The translations under genes were made by a program, and so were the position numbers. From the NCBI GenBank assembly GCA_030278955.1, contig JAOANR010000004.1:56259120-56323119 (forward strand): a DNA stretch of 64,000 nucleotides, read 5' to 3'. The notes under the pieces were generated by a model that saw nothing but the letters and a program-made list of their open reading frames with translations, was not told where the DNA came from and searched no databases. This DNA comes from Hygrophila difformis (Eukaryota; Streptophyta; Magnoliopsida; Lamiales; Acanthaceae). Below are positions 12,743 to 24,698 of this stretch, one piece after another (the stretch's first letter is position 1; each line of letters opens with the position of its first letter).

Positions 12743-13680
12743 TCCCTTTGCTTACTATAAAACTGCAAATAATTCATTCATTTAAATACAATGTTTAGAG
12801 ATGCAGATAGATTCACCAGAAGTATAGTAATTAAATTAGGGTATTAAAGCATAGTTAAAGAAGTACTAAATGATTCTGCGTCGCACTTAGATCATTATTA
12901 TCTGAATTTATAATAAAAATCGCAGGATGTGTGAAATGATTTTTGGAATGTGAAGAAGTAAATGAATTTTCAAAATAAACTTGTAAGTATTCTTGTTCCA
13001 GAAACTTAAATTGAAGCTAAAAATTTCATACCTTTGAGAAGTTCATTAAATCTTTCAGAACCCAGGAGATCCGTTGGAAAATTGTTTCTCTTCTAACAAA
13101 CTGAGATTATTGCCATCTTGAAGTGTTGTGAAATAGTGATTTCTCACTAAAGAATAAATGGTTGTATATGAAACGTTTGGCACCATGTAAACATAGGATA
13201 ACTTAACAAAAAAAGTAAACATATGATAAAAAGCAAACCCTATGACAACTTTTCCCCTTTTGCTGACAGGTTATCCCCTTTTGCTGGGAATTTGCGACTT
13301 CACTCGAATTGCTTACTGATCTGAGCACATACCTGTCAAGTATTTATTTCTTTGACTGTACTCTTCCTTGTATAAAAATGCTACAATTTGCCTTTACTCT
13401 TTCCTTGATGCAGGATGTACAGGTCCACATTTGTCATTTTTGCAGTTTTCCTAAGGCCTATATTCTTAAGAAAGTCGTCAACACTCAACATTCATTTGTT
13501 CTTTTCTAAAAAAAAGGTATGTTCATTTATTTGATTTTATTATTTTTACTGGTGTAACTTTCATTTTTTGAGACTGAAATCTGTCAAGAGATAAATACGT
13601 TTTGTTTTTACTTCAATCCTAATACTCTCTCTTCTCAATGCATGCAGTCCAAGGCAGTCAAACAGGACATTGACTTTTTT
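10890..13680 (+). pseudogene. Plus-strand promoter- and exon-like sequence carried in the Helitron
   Basis: A pyrimidine-rich leader-like stretch (10900-11600) with repeated CGAGATCTGTG motifs leads to ATGCTGCTCGTTGAG|GTAAAA at 11587-11601. Downstream are candidate exons with acceptor and donor sites: 12205-12257 (KWEPIHEDKIRFVTNIIR), 13414-13516 (starts DVQVHICHFC, soon hits a stop) and 13648-13680 (SKAVKQDIDFF). The exons do not assemble into one clear reading frame and I do not recognise the protein. The orientation is opposite to both Helitron genes, which suits a captured host gene fragment. It overlaps, on the other strand, the proposed first exons of the Rep-helicase gene. Confidence 0.35.
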
Positions 13681-14415
13681 GTGAGTACTCATCCATCCTA
13701 GGTAGACTGCAAAACAGTCTATTTAGGTATAATGCCAAAAAAATTCTCTTTTTTAAGTTACTATTTTTATTTAGTTAATATTATTATTTGTTGGCACAAT
13801 ATTTACAACTAAGAACTGCAGCGAATCAACTAACTTTTTGGATCACTTATAATGACATGTAACTGGCCAGTCCCCTAAGTGACTTGGGTAGCTGACCACT
13901 GTCATTCCTATAAAGGGGTTTAGAAGGTTTTGTGGTGTTTGCTGTAGGAAGTAAAAAATTTCATTGTATTCATACATAAAATAGTAATTAGTTTTAGGTT
14001 TAGGAACTTGGTTCTCCTGGTTTGCTGTTATGTAGGAAGCATATTCTGTCAAATAGGCAAAATAAAATCAGGTGTATAGTATAAAAATCTGGGATTTGTT
14101 AGTTAGGTTAAAAAAAACTGTTTAAGATGTTTGTATGTTAATTCTTAAGTTGTAAAATCCATGTCCTTAGTTTTGTTAGTTATGTGATAGGAAATTGTAG
14201 GAATTTAATTTAAGTGCATGAATAAGTAACTGCCTGCCTCATAAATAATTATAATACGAAAATACTTCTACATAACCCATGAAAAACTGCCTAGATCTGT
14301 TCCTCTAATACATAACATGAATTCAGTGCAGACCTTCAAAAAGAAAATTGCAGTTTGTTAAAATACATAATATGATATGACTAATACTAAAGAAATTCAC
14401 TTCACCCTTAAACAA

Positions 14416-16621
14416 TCACTCATATAGTCTCTTTTTTTCAGTCTTTATCCTCACTGATCTCTTCAGTTTTGTGGCTGAGAATTCGTCGTCCAATTTTCTC
14501 TTCACTGAGTCTAGTTCCAAATTAACATTTGAAACAGTCTCACTTGCCTTATCTTCACTGCCCTTGAAATTTTCCATTGTCAAATCTGTGACATCACTTT
14601 CTGGTTGCTTAGCACTCTCTGGTTGCTTGAATGAACTTTGTATTGGAGTCTCAATTACATGCATGTCCTTTTCCATGTTTGAACTCTCTAGCAAGCCTAT
14701 TGAATATTCGATTAAGGATGAGGACATTGAATTCTGGCTATTCTCATCTTCTAAGACTTTAAGGGATTTGACTGTATGTAGCTTCCATGAATCACCTTTG
14801 GTTTTTATTTTGCATTTAAATTTTTTGTTGAAAAATGCCTCTTCAATTTGTAATGGCACTGCACCCTCCTGAAAGAGAAATGTGAAATATTATAACTTTA
14901 AATTATAATAAAACTAAAATTTAATTAAGAATAACATTAAAAGCACTATTTTATTAAAAAAATACCTCTAAACCAATTGTATCTATCTCTGCTGCTTTCT
15001 TGCCAATTACTTGAATGCATTCTTTATCCCAAACAATGAATGGGCAACTCCCAGAGTCATCAGCAACATCCAATATAATTTTGTAACGCATGGTACCTGC
15101 TTCATAAGATTTTCCACAATTTGTGCAATGGAATGTTTTTCCTTCTATTGCCAGTTTATTTGGACAATCCTTGCATGCCAAATAGTACCAAGAGTCACTA
15201 AGATCTATGTTGACAACAGTCCCTGTTATCCAAAAAGTTCCACCCTGTTTAAAAAATATTTTTTAAAATTACTTTATGTTTTCTGAACTTAATATAATAT
15301 TTAATTTTTATATGTAAACATGCAGAATTATGAAACCTCTGTATCTTCACAAAGATCCTTTATTGAGCATGCTATTTCTTTCTTTGAAACTGGAGTAGTG
15401 TAATTGTCAGTTGAATACACTGTAATTTCGCTGTTCTGGTGGTCAAGCTGAAGACTAAAAATCAAAAAAATATTTTTGTTAATATAAATTTTTTCAATGA
15501 TAGAATCAGATGAAAAAAAAGTTTACTTATAATTTGAAGATTGCGGTATTACCTGTTTCGAAACTCATTGACTTCTTCACATTCCAAATTCAACAACAGA
15601 TTTGTTGCATGAAATGTGTTAGTCAAGTTCACTTTACCTTGGAATAAATTGCATCTGCAGAATTGTATTATGAGAATGTTATCATTTGCTTGTTTCTTCT
15701 CTGAAAACACTTCCAGTATTTTATGTGCATAAGATTCCCACAGTGTGCATGCTATTGTGTTTCCCCTGCATAAAAAATTTCTATTAATTTTCATTTTAAC
15801 AATGATTTCTGTATTTGTTTGAATAACGTAATCAGAAACTTACGATAGGTCTTCTAGGATAAAATCTATAACTTTCACCTCTTGACCATTATGTTTTGAA
15901 ATGGTTTTTGTTGCATCAGGCATATATAGCAATTTACCTATGACATCTGCATCAGTGGAGAAAAATGCATTTTCAGTTTATAATATTTAATAAAGCAAAG
16001 CAGGGAGCAATAATTTAATAAATGAGCTAACCAAATGTTGGTTCAGTGGATGGATCTGTGATATCTTGAATTTCTGCAAAACTTTTGAAGTAGAATGCAT
16101 GTTTTGGAAATGGTTGAATGTCCTCGGATCTCACCAAGGTTCTGAATGTGAACTTTCCATTGTATTTTGCAGCTGTAATCTTGTACGATCCTATGTTATT
16201 TGTAGTGACAAACCCCAAAATGGAATACACTTTCCATTCTTCTATTGTTGCTTGGAATTTGTTGATGATGTTTTTTGGAATTGTAAACAGGAATTTAGTC
16301 CCCTGATTTTTAAGAATATTGTAAGTAACATGATTTTACTGGAAATATGCAAGAAAGTAACTAAAAGAAGTACCTCATCGTCTTGAAAAATTATATCAAT
16401 ACTTGAAATGTCAGTCTTGTTGAACTTTGAATATGTGTTGTATTTTCTGATGCACCTCCCTTTGATTCCAACCATTGTATCTTCAGGTCCAATTTCTTTG
16501 AAGTGCTTCCATGGAACCATGGTTTTTGAGGAATCTGCATGTGAAATTAAAGAAATCAATACTAATTTATTTCTATATAAAATAAATGTATGAGAATAAG
16601 ATATCTCTTACTTGCAAGCAT
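14416..16621 (-). CDS. RPA70-like single-stranded DNA-binding protein of the Helitron
   Basis: Related to the large subunit of replication protein A; Helitron copies are thought to protect single strands during rolling-circle transposition. Eight exons: 16621-16612, 16534-16374, 16302-16032, 15946-15844, 15765-15553, 15454-15337, 15244-14966 and 14868-14416. They splice to 1608 bases, 535 aa, with every junction GT-AG and in phase. The chain shows OB-fold type segments (GIKGRCIRKYNTYSKFN, then KFTFRTLVRSEDIQPFP and GNTIACTLWESYA). The RPA C-terminal zinc ribbon is in exon 7, ACKDCPNK and HCTNCGKS (about residues 315-335). The last 150 residues are Ser/Glu-rich and end in a basic, nuclear-localisation-like KRSVRIKTEKKR. 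It is shorter than cellular RPA1 and lacks an obvious N-terminal protein-interaction domain. The first exon is only 10 coding bases; an in-frame upstream ATG near 16786 is an alternative start. Confidence 0.8.
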
Positions 16622-16821
16622 GGTAAATGCAAGAAAAATTGTTTCTGGAAATTTGGAAATTTGTTGATGTTTGAGAGGGTGAGGTACTGAATTTATAAAG
16701 CTGAAGATGTACATATTTGACTTGTAAATGGAGGCAAATTTTTGCAATTGAAATTTGAAATTCAATTTTGGATTTTTGGCGGTCATTTTTGTTTAATTCT
16801 CTTGGGCCTATTCTAATTTTA

Positions 16822-16949
16822 CTGTTCACAACGGCCCAATACTGTTCATAAGGTTTTACTGTTCATAAGGTCTTCTTAAAGCTGAAGTTATGCTAAAATA
16901 TCTCACAAAATACTGTTCATAAGTGCAAGGGTTTCTTTATAATAGTGGA
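16822..16949 (-). promoter_or_regulatory. Helitron 5' subterminal region, probable RPA promoter
   Basis: Between the RPA start and the 5' terminus, the motif ACTGTTCA, mostly followed by TAAG, occurs four times on the + strand (about 16827, 16849, 16859 and 16911). Reiterated subterminal motifs and a promoter are expected here; the function is inferred. Confidence 0.5.
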
Positions 16950-17987
16950 TGCCCTTAGCTAGCTACCTTCCTCGGTCGCTCTTCTTCCTTTTGTTTTCTT
17001 AGTTATTACTATAAATAAATTAAAGATACTCACAATTCATTTATTAATTTATACTCTACAAAAAAAAAAAGTTAAAAAAAATTAAAAGATGAAAAGTGAT
17101 AGGAAAGTAAACCACTAAATATAAGAATAATGGTGAAGTTAAAGGCAGAGCCCCCGCCGGCCCACCTCCTTCACCAATAATACTACAATCGGACTATATA
17201 TACATATAGGCAAATTAAAACTTTTCTTTCTTTCTTTCTTTTTTTTAAAAAAAAAAATAATCCATTTTCTCGCGCGACAATTCGAGTTCAAAGTAAATAA
17301 AATGTCAACAAAGGAAATAATTTTTCTCTAATTAATTATGGCCAAAATTAAAGGTTATTAGGAATGATTCTTGACATTTTAAATTTCTCTACATATAAAT
17401 TACTCCATTCTAGCTAATTTATATTGATGGCAATTGGAATGATGGTATATATGATGTGAGTATCACTCTAGTCGAACGTCCAGATTTTTCTCCAATTAAC
17501 CCATAAAAGGGTATTCCCTGCCAAGCAATCTTTATTGCAGAATTTTGCATTTTCAGTGCAACATAACTAAATTACTTTCAACAAGTTAATGTTTTCTCAT
17601 GTTTTGTCCCTTTATTTCTGTTTCTTTGTCCAACTTTAATTCGAAACAAATTATTCAATCACATTTCCTACACAAATGGTCCACGCAGCACAGGAAACCC
17701 TCTAATGTATTCTTACATAATAGTATAGCTTTTCAATCAAAATCAACAATAACTTGTCCCAATGTCCTCAGTGCTATACTTTCACTAAAGCAAATTAATA
17801 AAGCAGCTGGACAATGAAAAACAAGGCTAGACCAACCCCACCACACTCCAAACATTTTATTTTTCCCACATAAAAACAAGAGGTAGGATTTGAGTGAACC
17901 TTCATTCCACTCCTTGCTAATCCAAAATGGCCGCCTTGATTCTGTGGATCATTCAAGACAGCTTCCACAGTGAAACACTCCAATTAA

Positions 17988-18020
<33 letters not shown>

Positions 18021-20896
18021 AAAACACACTTGGCATTCACATCAGCTGGAATCCAGCAATTTCTCCCATCACATGAAAGAAAACCAATTATTTCCTCCTT
18101 TTCAGGTGAAACAGTAATAATTAGACAATGATAACAGACAAGCTAAGGATGTAGTAATTAATTACAGTTCAAGGAAGGGAAAATGACAAATTGATTTGAC
18201 AATGACCATTCATCTACCCCCTTGTAATCATGATCCTAATTTTTCCTCATATTCCTCTTCCTCTTTTTCCCTAATGTCCCATCACTTCTGTATCGACACT
18301 TAATCATGGTAATGAAGATTCTAATCACACGATTAGCCCCGGAATTATTTTTGCGTAAATATTAAAAAAAAAAAAGAAAAAAGAAAAAAAAAAAAGAAAA
18401 AAGAAGGGGGCCTCTACCCCTTTAATAACAATGTAAAAGGTAAACTTTGCATTGTAATTTCACACTCAAGAGTCAAGACTACTTTTTTAGGCAATACCAT
18501 GGTGATCCCCCATTAAGGCTTAAGAAAAATACCCACCTATTCAATTCATTGGGCTTTCATATCTATCTATAAAATCCCCACAATATATGTAAGTATTCAA
18601 GAATGTCCTTAGAAATGATGACTGATCATAAAAAGAGCAAAAAAAGTCATTATTATCAATGTAATCATCTTTAACTCACACAAATTTACAGAACTTCTTA
18701 AGAAGTTCCTCATCTTTAAACCTCTTAAAGCCAAGCACACTTGTAGAAGTTTATCGATCATTCTAAGCACTATAACTTGGGGGGTTGTGTATTCCTGTCC
18801 AGCAGAGTTGGCTCAAGACATGATCACAAAGTTGTTCTATTACCACTACTAATCTATTAGGATTGATGACGCTCTTTCCTGTATGTTTTGATCTTACTCG
18901 CTCACACTTAGATAAACTTTCAATGGACGACGACACCTCCTTAAATAGCTTACAAAAAGGTTGGTGCACCATACTGCCATACCGATCTTTCTAACCATAC
19001 ATCTCACTATTTCGAGTATTAAGCTAACCATCTCTCACTCTCTGCATCCCCTTTTCCTTTTCCCCAATTACACATATAGCCAGTAAAGCATGAGTACCAA
19101 AAGCCTGCATGAAGGCCTCACTTTATAGAACAATGTGAAAAATATGAGAAATTGAAGCTAAATTAAAGTTTGAATTACTACTACTGAGAAGTTTCTTTTG
19201 GAAAGATTTTTAATGCTGTGTAAAGATGGTAGGAAACAAGATTATCTTCTGAAATGTACTTTTTTGTATTTGCAGTAATTTTATTTTTAAAAAGAATTTA
19301 AAATGAACTACAGTATTATTTAGTTATTGCATGTCCTTTTCCAGTGTCTCCCACATTGCTTTTCCAAGGCAAATAATTTTTCTCAATAGGCAGAAATTCA
19401 ATCAGAAACTTGCTGATGAAACCTCCATATTTGGCACAGAAAGAATCCATGAATCATAAAGAAATGTAAAGCACTGAAATGAATGATTAAATTTAATTGA
19501 AAAAGATAGTAGTAGCAGCCTAGAGCCTAAGCATGAAAAGCAATAATCGCGGCAGGGATTCAATATGCTACACACAAACCATAATCTTTTTCAATAAAAT
19601 GTTGTTATTAAATCTTTTCAGTCAAATGAACTGTCTTTCAGAAAGGGATTAGGTTATTGGAATCACTTTTTTAGGCTCGACGATACTGTGTCTTCATTGC
19701 TCGGTTTGCCCCTTGCAGATATTCTATATTATCCTCTTACCACATGTGATTGAATCTATTATAGGCTGCAAAGTTGTTATAAGAGCTATCTGTGATCAAT
19801 TGTTAGTGTTCCTGTCTAATTTTCCCCAGTAATTATCGACTAAACATTTGCAAATAACTCCATAATAACATGTTCAATGTCAATCCAATTAGCCGTGCTG
19901 CTGTCTGCTGAAACTGTTTGAACACCTTTTTTTTTTCCTTAAAAGTTGCTGAACACTTTCCTCTGTTTGAATTGTAGTTTAAGCCTCTAAAATGTTTCAG
20001 ATGCAGATCAGCATGTTATGAAACTGGATTTGAGGATAATTAGCCGTGTTGGCTTATTTCTGAACTTAAGTTCAATTAGGAGCAACCATTTTTCAGAAGA
20101 CTTTTTTGGACTTTGATATTTCATCAATGAGGAATTGGTCTACAATCTCCAAAAAAAAAAGGGTTCGGATTTGAAGCTCTTATTTAGTAGAAAAGATCAG
20201 TTTTGAGTGATCTGGATTGAATCATTGCATCCCTCAGGTACACCAAGCTGTTTTAATTCATTTTGTGCATCTTTGTGATGCTTATGGGTGATCATACTTT
20301 ATATATATTATGTTCTTGAGCCAGATTTACACGAATTTGAATCTACTTGCCCCATCCTAGGTTACTTAAAGTTTGATTTGATTCGGTAATCACAATATGA
20401 ACTTAAAAGCTTACAGTTGAGATCTCAATCATCCCTACTGTACCAATTATCCTAAAATATTCGAACAAGTCAGAGTCCATCGAGATTCACCATAGCTAGA
20501 TACAAATAGACACTTGCATACTTTTTATCCTAAATCTTAAATTGAAATCAGTGCAATAAATGGGAATCCCCTCTGACCTCTGTACTTGCTAAGGCTCCAA
20601 TGTCAGATACAAACCACATTAAATTCACTACGTAAATTGCTACCCTAGAATGACAGTTTTTATGGTATTTGCATTTTCAACCACAGTAGCTTTCATCATA
20701 TCATTGTAATGGTGGAAAGAAGAATAGGGTATAACTTTAAAAAAAAAAAAAAACTAAAAAATAAGATATATGTGTCGAAGCTGGACCGACCTCCTACAGA
20801 GTACAGGCTACAACAAGAGAGACAACATCGAACCTCAAAGATGGAATGGTCCAAAGTTGGCTTCTTAGGCTAAACTAGTTACACTCAGAATATGTA
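16950..20896. other. Intergenic region, no gene recognised
   Basis: AT-rich sequence without a convincing open frame on either strand. It contains a TA run near 17990-18018, poly-A-rich tracts at 18360-18405 and 20740-20755, and several short pyrimidine-rich stretches. Possible host leader sequence for a - strand transcript lies at 16971-17010 (see the exon-like segment at 1357-1405). Small RNA genes or long noncoding RNAs cannot be excluded. Confidence 0.5.
17990..18018. repeat. (TA)n microsatellite
   Basis: About 14 TA units in an uninterrupted run. Confidence 0.9.
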
Positions 20897-21575
20897 TAGA
20901 GTTGTCAAAATGGGTTTGGCCGTTGGGCCATCCCGCCCGCCTCCGAAAAGAATGGGTTGGGCTGAATAAATAAAGGCCCGTTTGAAAGCGGGCCTAAATG
21001 GGTTGGCCCGCCTAAACCCACCATCGCTTGGGCTGGCCCGCGGCGGGTGCGGGCCAGCCCGCGAGCTAAGCCAAAATTTTAATTTATTTAATTTTTTTGT
21101 TAAGTTTGTTATGAAAATCTATATAATATGTATTTGTAAGAATATTGATTAGTTGAATATTATTTGAATTCATATATTTTAATTTGATATTAGTTAATAT
21201 AATATTAAAAAATTATAAATTGAATTATATTAACTAAATTAAATTAGAATAATTTTAAAACTCACTTTATATGACATGAGCTACTTAACATTACTTTTTC
21301 AACTAATTTTTTTCAAAAAAAGAATACTATACAAAATTAAACTAAATTATTTTAGATTTTATTAAAAATTAAAAATATATTTAATTTTAAAATTAGTTAA
21401 TATATTTAATTTTGGATAAATAAAAATATTATACAATTTATTATATAATTAAAAATTAATTTATTAATTAAATAAAAAAACCATGGACTATCCCGCAACC
21501 CGGCGGGGCGGGCGAAATGGTGGGCTGGAGTGGGTTTGGCCCGTGTCGCCCCGCCAATCCGTCTTGACACCTCTA
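20897..21575. mobile_element. Non-autonomous hAT element
   Basis: The ends are imperfect inverted repeats (TAGAGTTGTCAAAATGGG on the left and, read inward from the right, TAGAGGTGTCAAGACGG). They are flanked by a perfect 8-bp duplication AATATGTA at 20889-20896 and 21576-21583, the hAT signature. Both ends are rich in GGCCC/GGGCC motifs (GGCCCGC, GGGCGGG), while the middle 400 bases are nearly pure AT. There is no coding capacity, so it would need a transposase from elsewhere. Confidence 0.82.
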
Positions 21576-21635
21576 AATATGTATAGCAAATGGATAAAAT
21601 GTGCAGAGATGTTTTTGGGTCAATAAAAGAGAAAT

Positions 21636-21719
21636 GGGGTGAGAGAGGCTCGAACTCTCGACCTCAGGATAACTCAGAAGCTATGAGACCTACGCGCTAG
21701 CCAACTGCGCCACCACCCC
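21636..21719 (-). tRNA. trnM-CAU: tRNA-Met(CAU), intron-containing elongator type
   Basis: The - strand begins GGGGTGGTGGCGCAGTTGG and ends AGTTCGAGCCTCTCTCACCCC without encoded CCA. The acceptor arms pair. The A box (TGGCGCAGTTGG) and B box (AGTTCGAGCC) are intact, and the anticodon loop reads CTCATA. Its 84 bases exceed the usual 72-73 by the length of the short intron typical of plant elongator tRNA-Met genes, placed just 3' of the anticodon. It stands about 280 bases upstream of the VAMP start on the opposite strand. Confidence 0.93.
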
Positions 21720-21998
21720 TTTGGCTTATAATACGGATATTAAATTTAAACTAGTGTTTTTCTTGACGGTTTTCTCAACTCAGATTGAAAATATTACTCG
21801 TACTATTTTTTTGCCACGGTGAAAGTTTCCGAAGATAAATACCAACGGCTTCTCCCCTTTTTTGCACCGCTATTTCATTTTCATCCCTTTCCCTTTTCTC
21901 TTTTCATTCTACTGTTTTACATTCGACGACGAATACGCTGAGCGCATTGAATCCCGCGACCTAGGGTTTATCCGAGAGCCACAGCAATCGAGGTGAGG

Positions 21999-24698
21999 AT
22001 GGGCCAGCAATCGCTGATCTACAGCTTCGTGGCGCGCGGGACCGTGATCCTTGCCGATTACACCGAGTTCACCGGGAATTTCACCGGAATCGCATCGCAG
22101 TGCCTCCAGAAACTTCCAGCCACCAACAACAAATTCACTTACAATTGCGATGGCCACACTTTCAATTATCTCGTTGAGGATGGATTTAGTGAGCGTCGTC
22201 TTCTCTGATCCTTGTTTGTTTGTCGTTTTATGTGATTCGTCTCTTCTCTCGGCTTCGCGTTAAATTTTAAATCTGATTATTAATTTTTTGGATCTTATTC
22301 TCGGATTGTGGGGAACTCTTGTGTCTGTTGTGAGATTAGATCTTTGTTGGCTGTGAATGTCTGACGCGGCTAGAATCTATGAATTTAATAGGCGGTTGTT
22401 TCGGATCGATTTAGGAGGTTGTAAGATGTGATTTCCTTTTACGTTGCCTGGCGTTTTAAGATGATTAAATTAGCTAAATCTGAAAGGTGGCATGCGCATG
22501 GACAAGTTATTTCAAATTTACGTTGAGTATTTAGTGATTAAAGCATCATTTCTGAGTTCTGCTTGGTGAATAAGACTCATTGAATTAGCATCTGTCGTAT
22601 GGAATGTCCAGTTCTTGGATTCTAGAAAGTACAGCTCAGCATCCTATTTAATTCATTCCAAATGTTGTTTCTAAGAATTGTGTACCATGTTTGTTTGGAA
22701 TCTACCTCATTTCTGGAACGTCTGCATGCCCCTATGCTTTAATGGTGTGGAGTTATCTGAAACCTTGTTGCTTGACTTTGTTCTTCTATTCTACCTTTTT
22801 TGTCTACCTTTCATGATTTTAAGGTGGTTGTCTTGTGCATATTAACGAGATGCAATTACTATTTATTTTGTATGCTATGCATTCTTACAATTGTTTGGAA
22901 ATTCTATTATAATAAGACTGCGAGGGGATTTGATGTTTAGTTTCAATTTTTAGCACAACAAACTATGTACAGAAAAGCATGTCCTGGTGGTTTAATTCCA
23001 CCTGAATGTTGAATAGGTAATGTATTGCTATAGACATCTTTAGTGTCCTATACCTTCTTCCGCAAAACACATTATGCTCGGTTTGAGGTTTATGATCCTG
23101 TTTTATTATTGACACCTTTTTCCATGGAGTAACAAGTAGTGTTCTGAATGACAGCATATTGTGTTGTTGCTGTTGAATCTGTTGGAAGGCAGCTTCCCAT
23201 TGCATTTCTTGAGCGAATTAAGGAAGAATTTTCCAAGAAATATAGTGGAGGAAAGGCAGCTACAGCTGTTGCACATGGCCTGAAAAGAGATTTTGCGTAA
23301 TACACTTCTTTGGATCCCATATGTCTTTAATGCATCCTGAATTTGACTTTTCTTTGCAAGTAATAACTACTTCTTTCACACAACTTCAACCATTTAGTCC
23401 CAAATTGAAGGAGGAGATGCAGTATTGTGTAGATCATCCAGAGGAGATCAGTAAGCTTTCAAAGGTGAAAGCTCAAGTTTCAGAAGTTAAAGGGGTTATG
23501 ATGGAAAACATTGAGAAGGTTTGTTACTATTTGCTTCTTTAATATAATTACATATGGGTGTTTCTCTTTATAGAACACTCTTCTTATCTGACAATGTAGG
23601 ATGAATTTATTTTATGTATAACACTCTTCTTTTTGAGAAACCCAATATAATGAATTTTGCTTTTTAGGTTCTTGATCGGGGGGAGAAAATTGAACTTTTG
23701 GTGGATAAAACTGAGAATCTTCGCTCTCAGGTAGTTCTTTGTTTTATTATTTTCACGATCCCATGTGATGACTCGAAAACATATCTTTTTATGTAAATAT
23801 TGAATTGGTTGTTGTGTGCTGTTTTTGTTTTACACATTGAAGTTCTCAGGATTTCAGAGCAACATAAGACATACTTCCTCTGTTTTTTAAAGATTGCTAC
23901 GGACCCACCCAACACGCAATCCAATGCACATTTTAAACCATTAGTAACTTAAATTCGGTACATGTAAAAATTCTAAAAGTTCGATATTTAAAAACTACAA
24001 GGCGAAACGAATCTAACAAGATCCCACTTGGCTATATTTTAACCATGATAAAACTTTAAGTCAAAGTATATTAGTGAACAGTAGTCATTTGTCAAACGTA
24101 GCTAACAAAAAAAATGGAGGTAGTATAAGTTATACCTGTTTGACAACCCAGTGTATATAAAAAAAAAATTTAAAAAAAAAACACACACACACACACACAC
24201 ACACAAGAATATAGAATAAAATGCATTATGCACTTCGGTGCAGGAGGGGTTTTATTTCACTCTCTTTTTTAAATGTTTCATAAACTGATGACTTTCTGCC
24301 GATATAAATATTAAATCTCTTAATATGGCCTTCTGTGGATCCCTTGGTGTTAAGGCTTATCATAATTAGCTTGTATTCAAACCATCAAACTCCATTGCAA
24401 ATTTGCGACAATGAGTCATAGGCCCTAATTTAGTGTTTCAGTTTTGCATCTCCTTGGCATTTATATAATTCTCTTACAACCATATTGACGTTCAATAATC
24501 ATTGCCTGCTTCTCATTGATATTTGAAATGCTTACACGCATTCATCAACAGGCACAAGATTTCAGGACACAAGGAACTCAGATGAGGAGAAAGATGTGGT
24601 TGCAAAACATGAAGATAAAGCTTATTGTTCTCGGTATTATCATTGCCTTAATCCTTATCATAGTTTTATCTGTCTGCCGTGGATTCAAATGCAATTAA
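21999..24698 (+). CDS. VAMP72: VAMP72-family vesicle SNARE (longin R-SNARE)
   Basis: R-SNARE on secretory vesicles that drives fusion with the plasma membrane and cell plate. Five exons: 21999-22188, 23155-23296, 23398-23518, 23668-23730 and 24552-24698. They splice in frame to 220 aa, the normal VAMP721/722 length. Residues 1-110 form the longin domain ([35 protein letters not shown]). The SNARE motif follows, containing [16 protein letters not shown] with the central arginine and LLVDKTENL. Last is a C-terminal anchor ([19 protein letters not shown]) and a short GFKCN tail. No lesions were seen. Intron 1 is nearly 1 kb and intron 4 holds a MITE and an AC repeat. Which of the VAMP721/722 paralogues it corresponds to cannot be decided here. 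Confidence 0.95.
23874..24123. mobile_element. Stowaway-like MITE in VAMP intron 4
   Basis: Ends CTTCCTCTG and ATGGAGGTAG form degenerate terminal inverted repeats with TA on both sides (23872-23873, 24124-24125). The interior shares ACACGCAATCCAATGCACAT and the ATTCTAAAAGTT/ACGAATCTAACAAGATC core with the other mariner-type elements in this window. Confidence 0.65.
24179..24205. repeat. (AC)n microsatellite
   Basis: Run of about 13 AC units after an A-rich tract, within VAMP intron 4. Confidence 0.9.

Larger units (their letters stand above)
1424..16949 (-). mobile_element. Helitron with both ends readable, about 15.5 kb, encoding Rep-helicase and RPA
   Basis: Helitrons are rolling-circle DNA transposons that insert between A and T without target duplication. 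They begin with TC and end with a short hairpin followed by CTRR. On the - strand the right end (16949 downward) reads TCCACTATTATAAAG, preceded by A. The left end has an 8-bp perfect GC-rich hairpin (1453-1434), six bases (GTAATA), then CTAG (1427-1424), followed by T. Both genes inside, Rep-helicase (start 12742, stop 1593) and RPA70-like (14416-16621), read in the element's own direction and appear open. The ends were matched by eye to the known Helitron pattern, so the 3' end is very secure and the 5' end fairly secure. Nested inside are a SINE fragment, a partial duplication and + strand exon-like sequence. Confidence 0.85.

Noticed and set aside
16930..16960. GGGCATCCACTATT with a TAA neighbour read as a PIF/Harbinger terminal repeat
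   Set aside because: No inverted partner was found to the left. The same bases fit a Helitron 5' end (TC after A, CTATTATAAAG) that pairs logically with the 3' end at 1424.
17951..17980. ATTCAAGACAGCTTCCACAG resembles miR396-type sequence
   Set aside because: Order of the matching parts is wrong for the mature miRNA and no precursor hairpin arm was found nearby.
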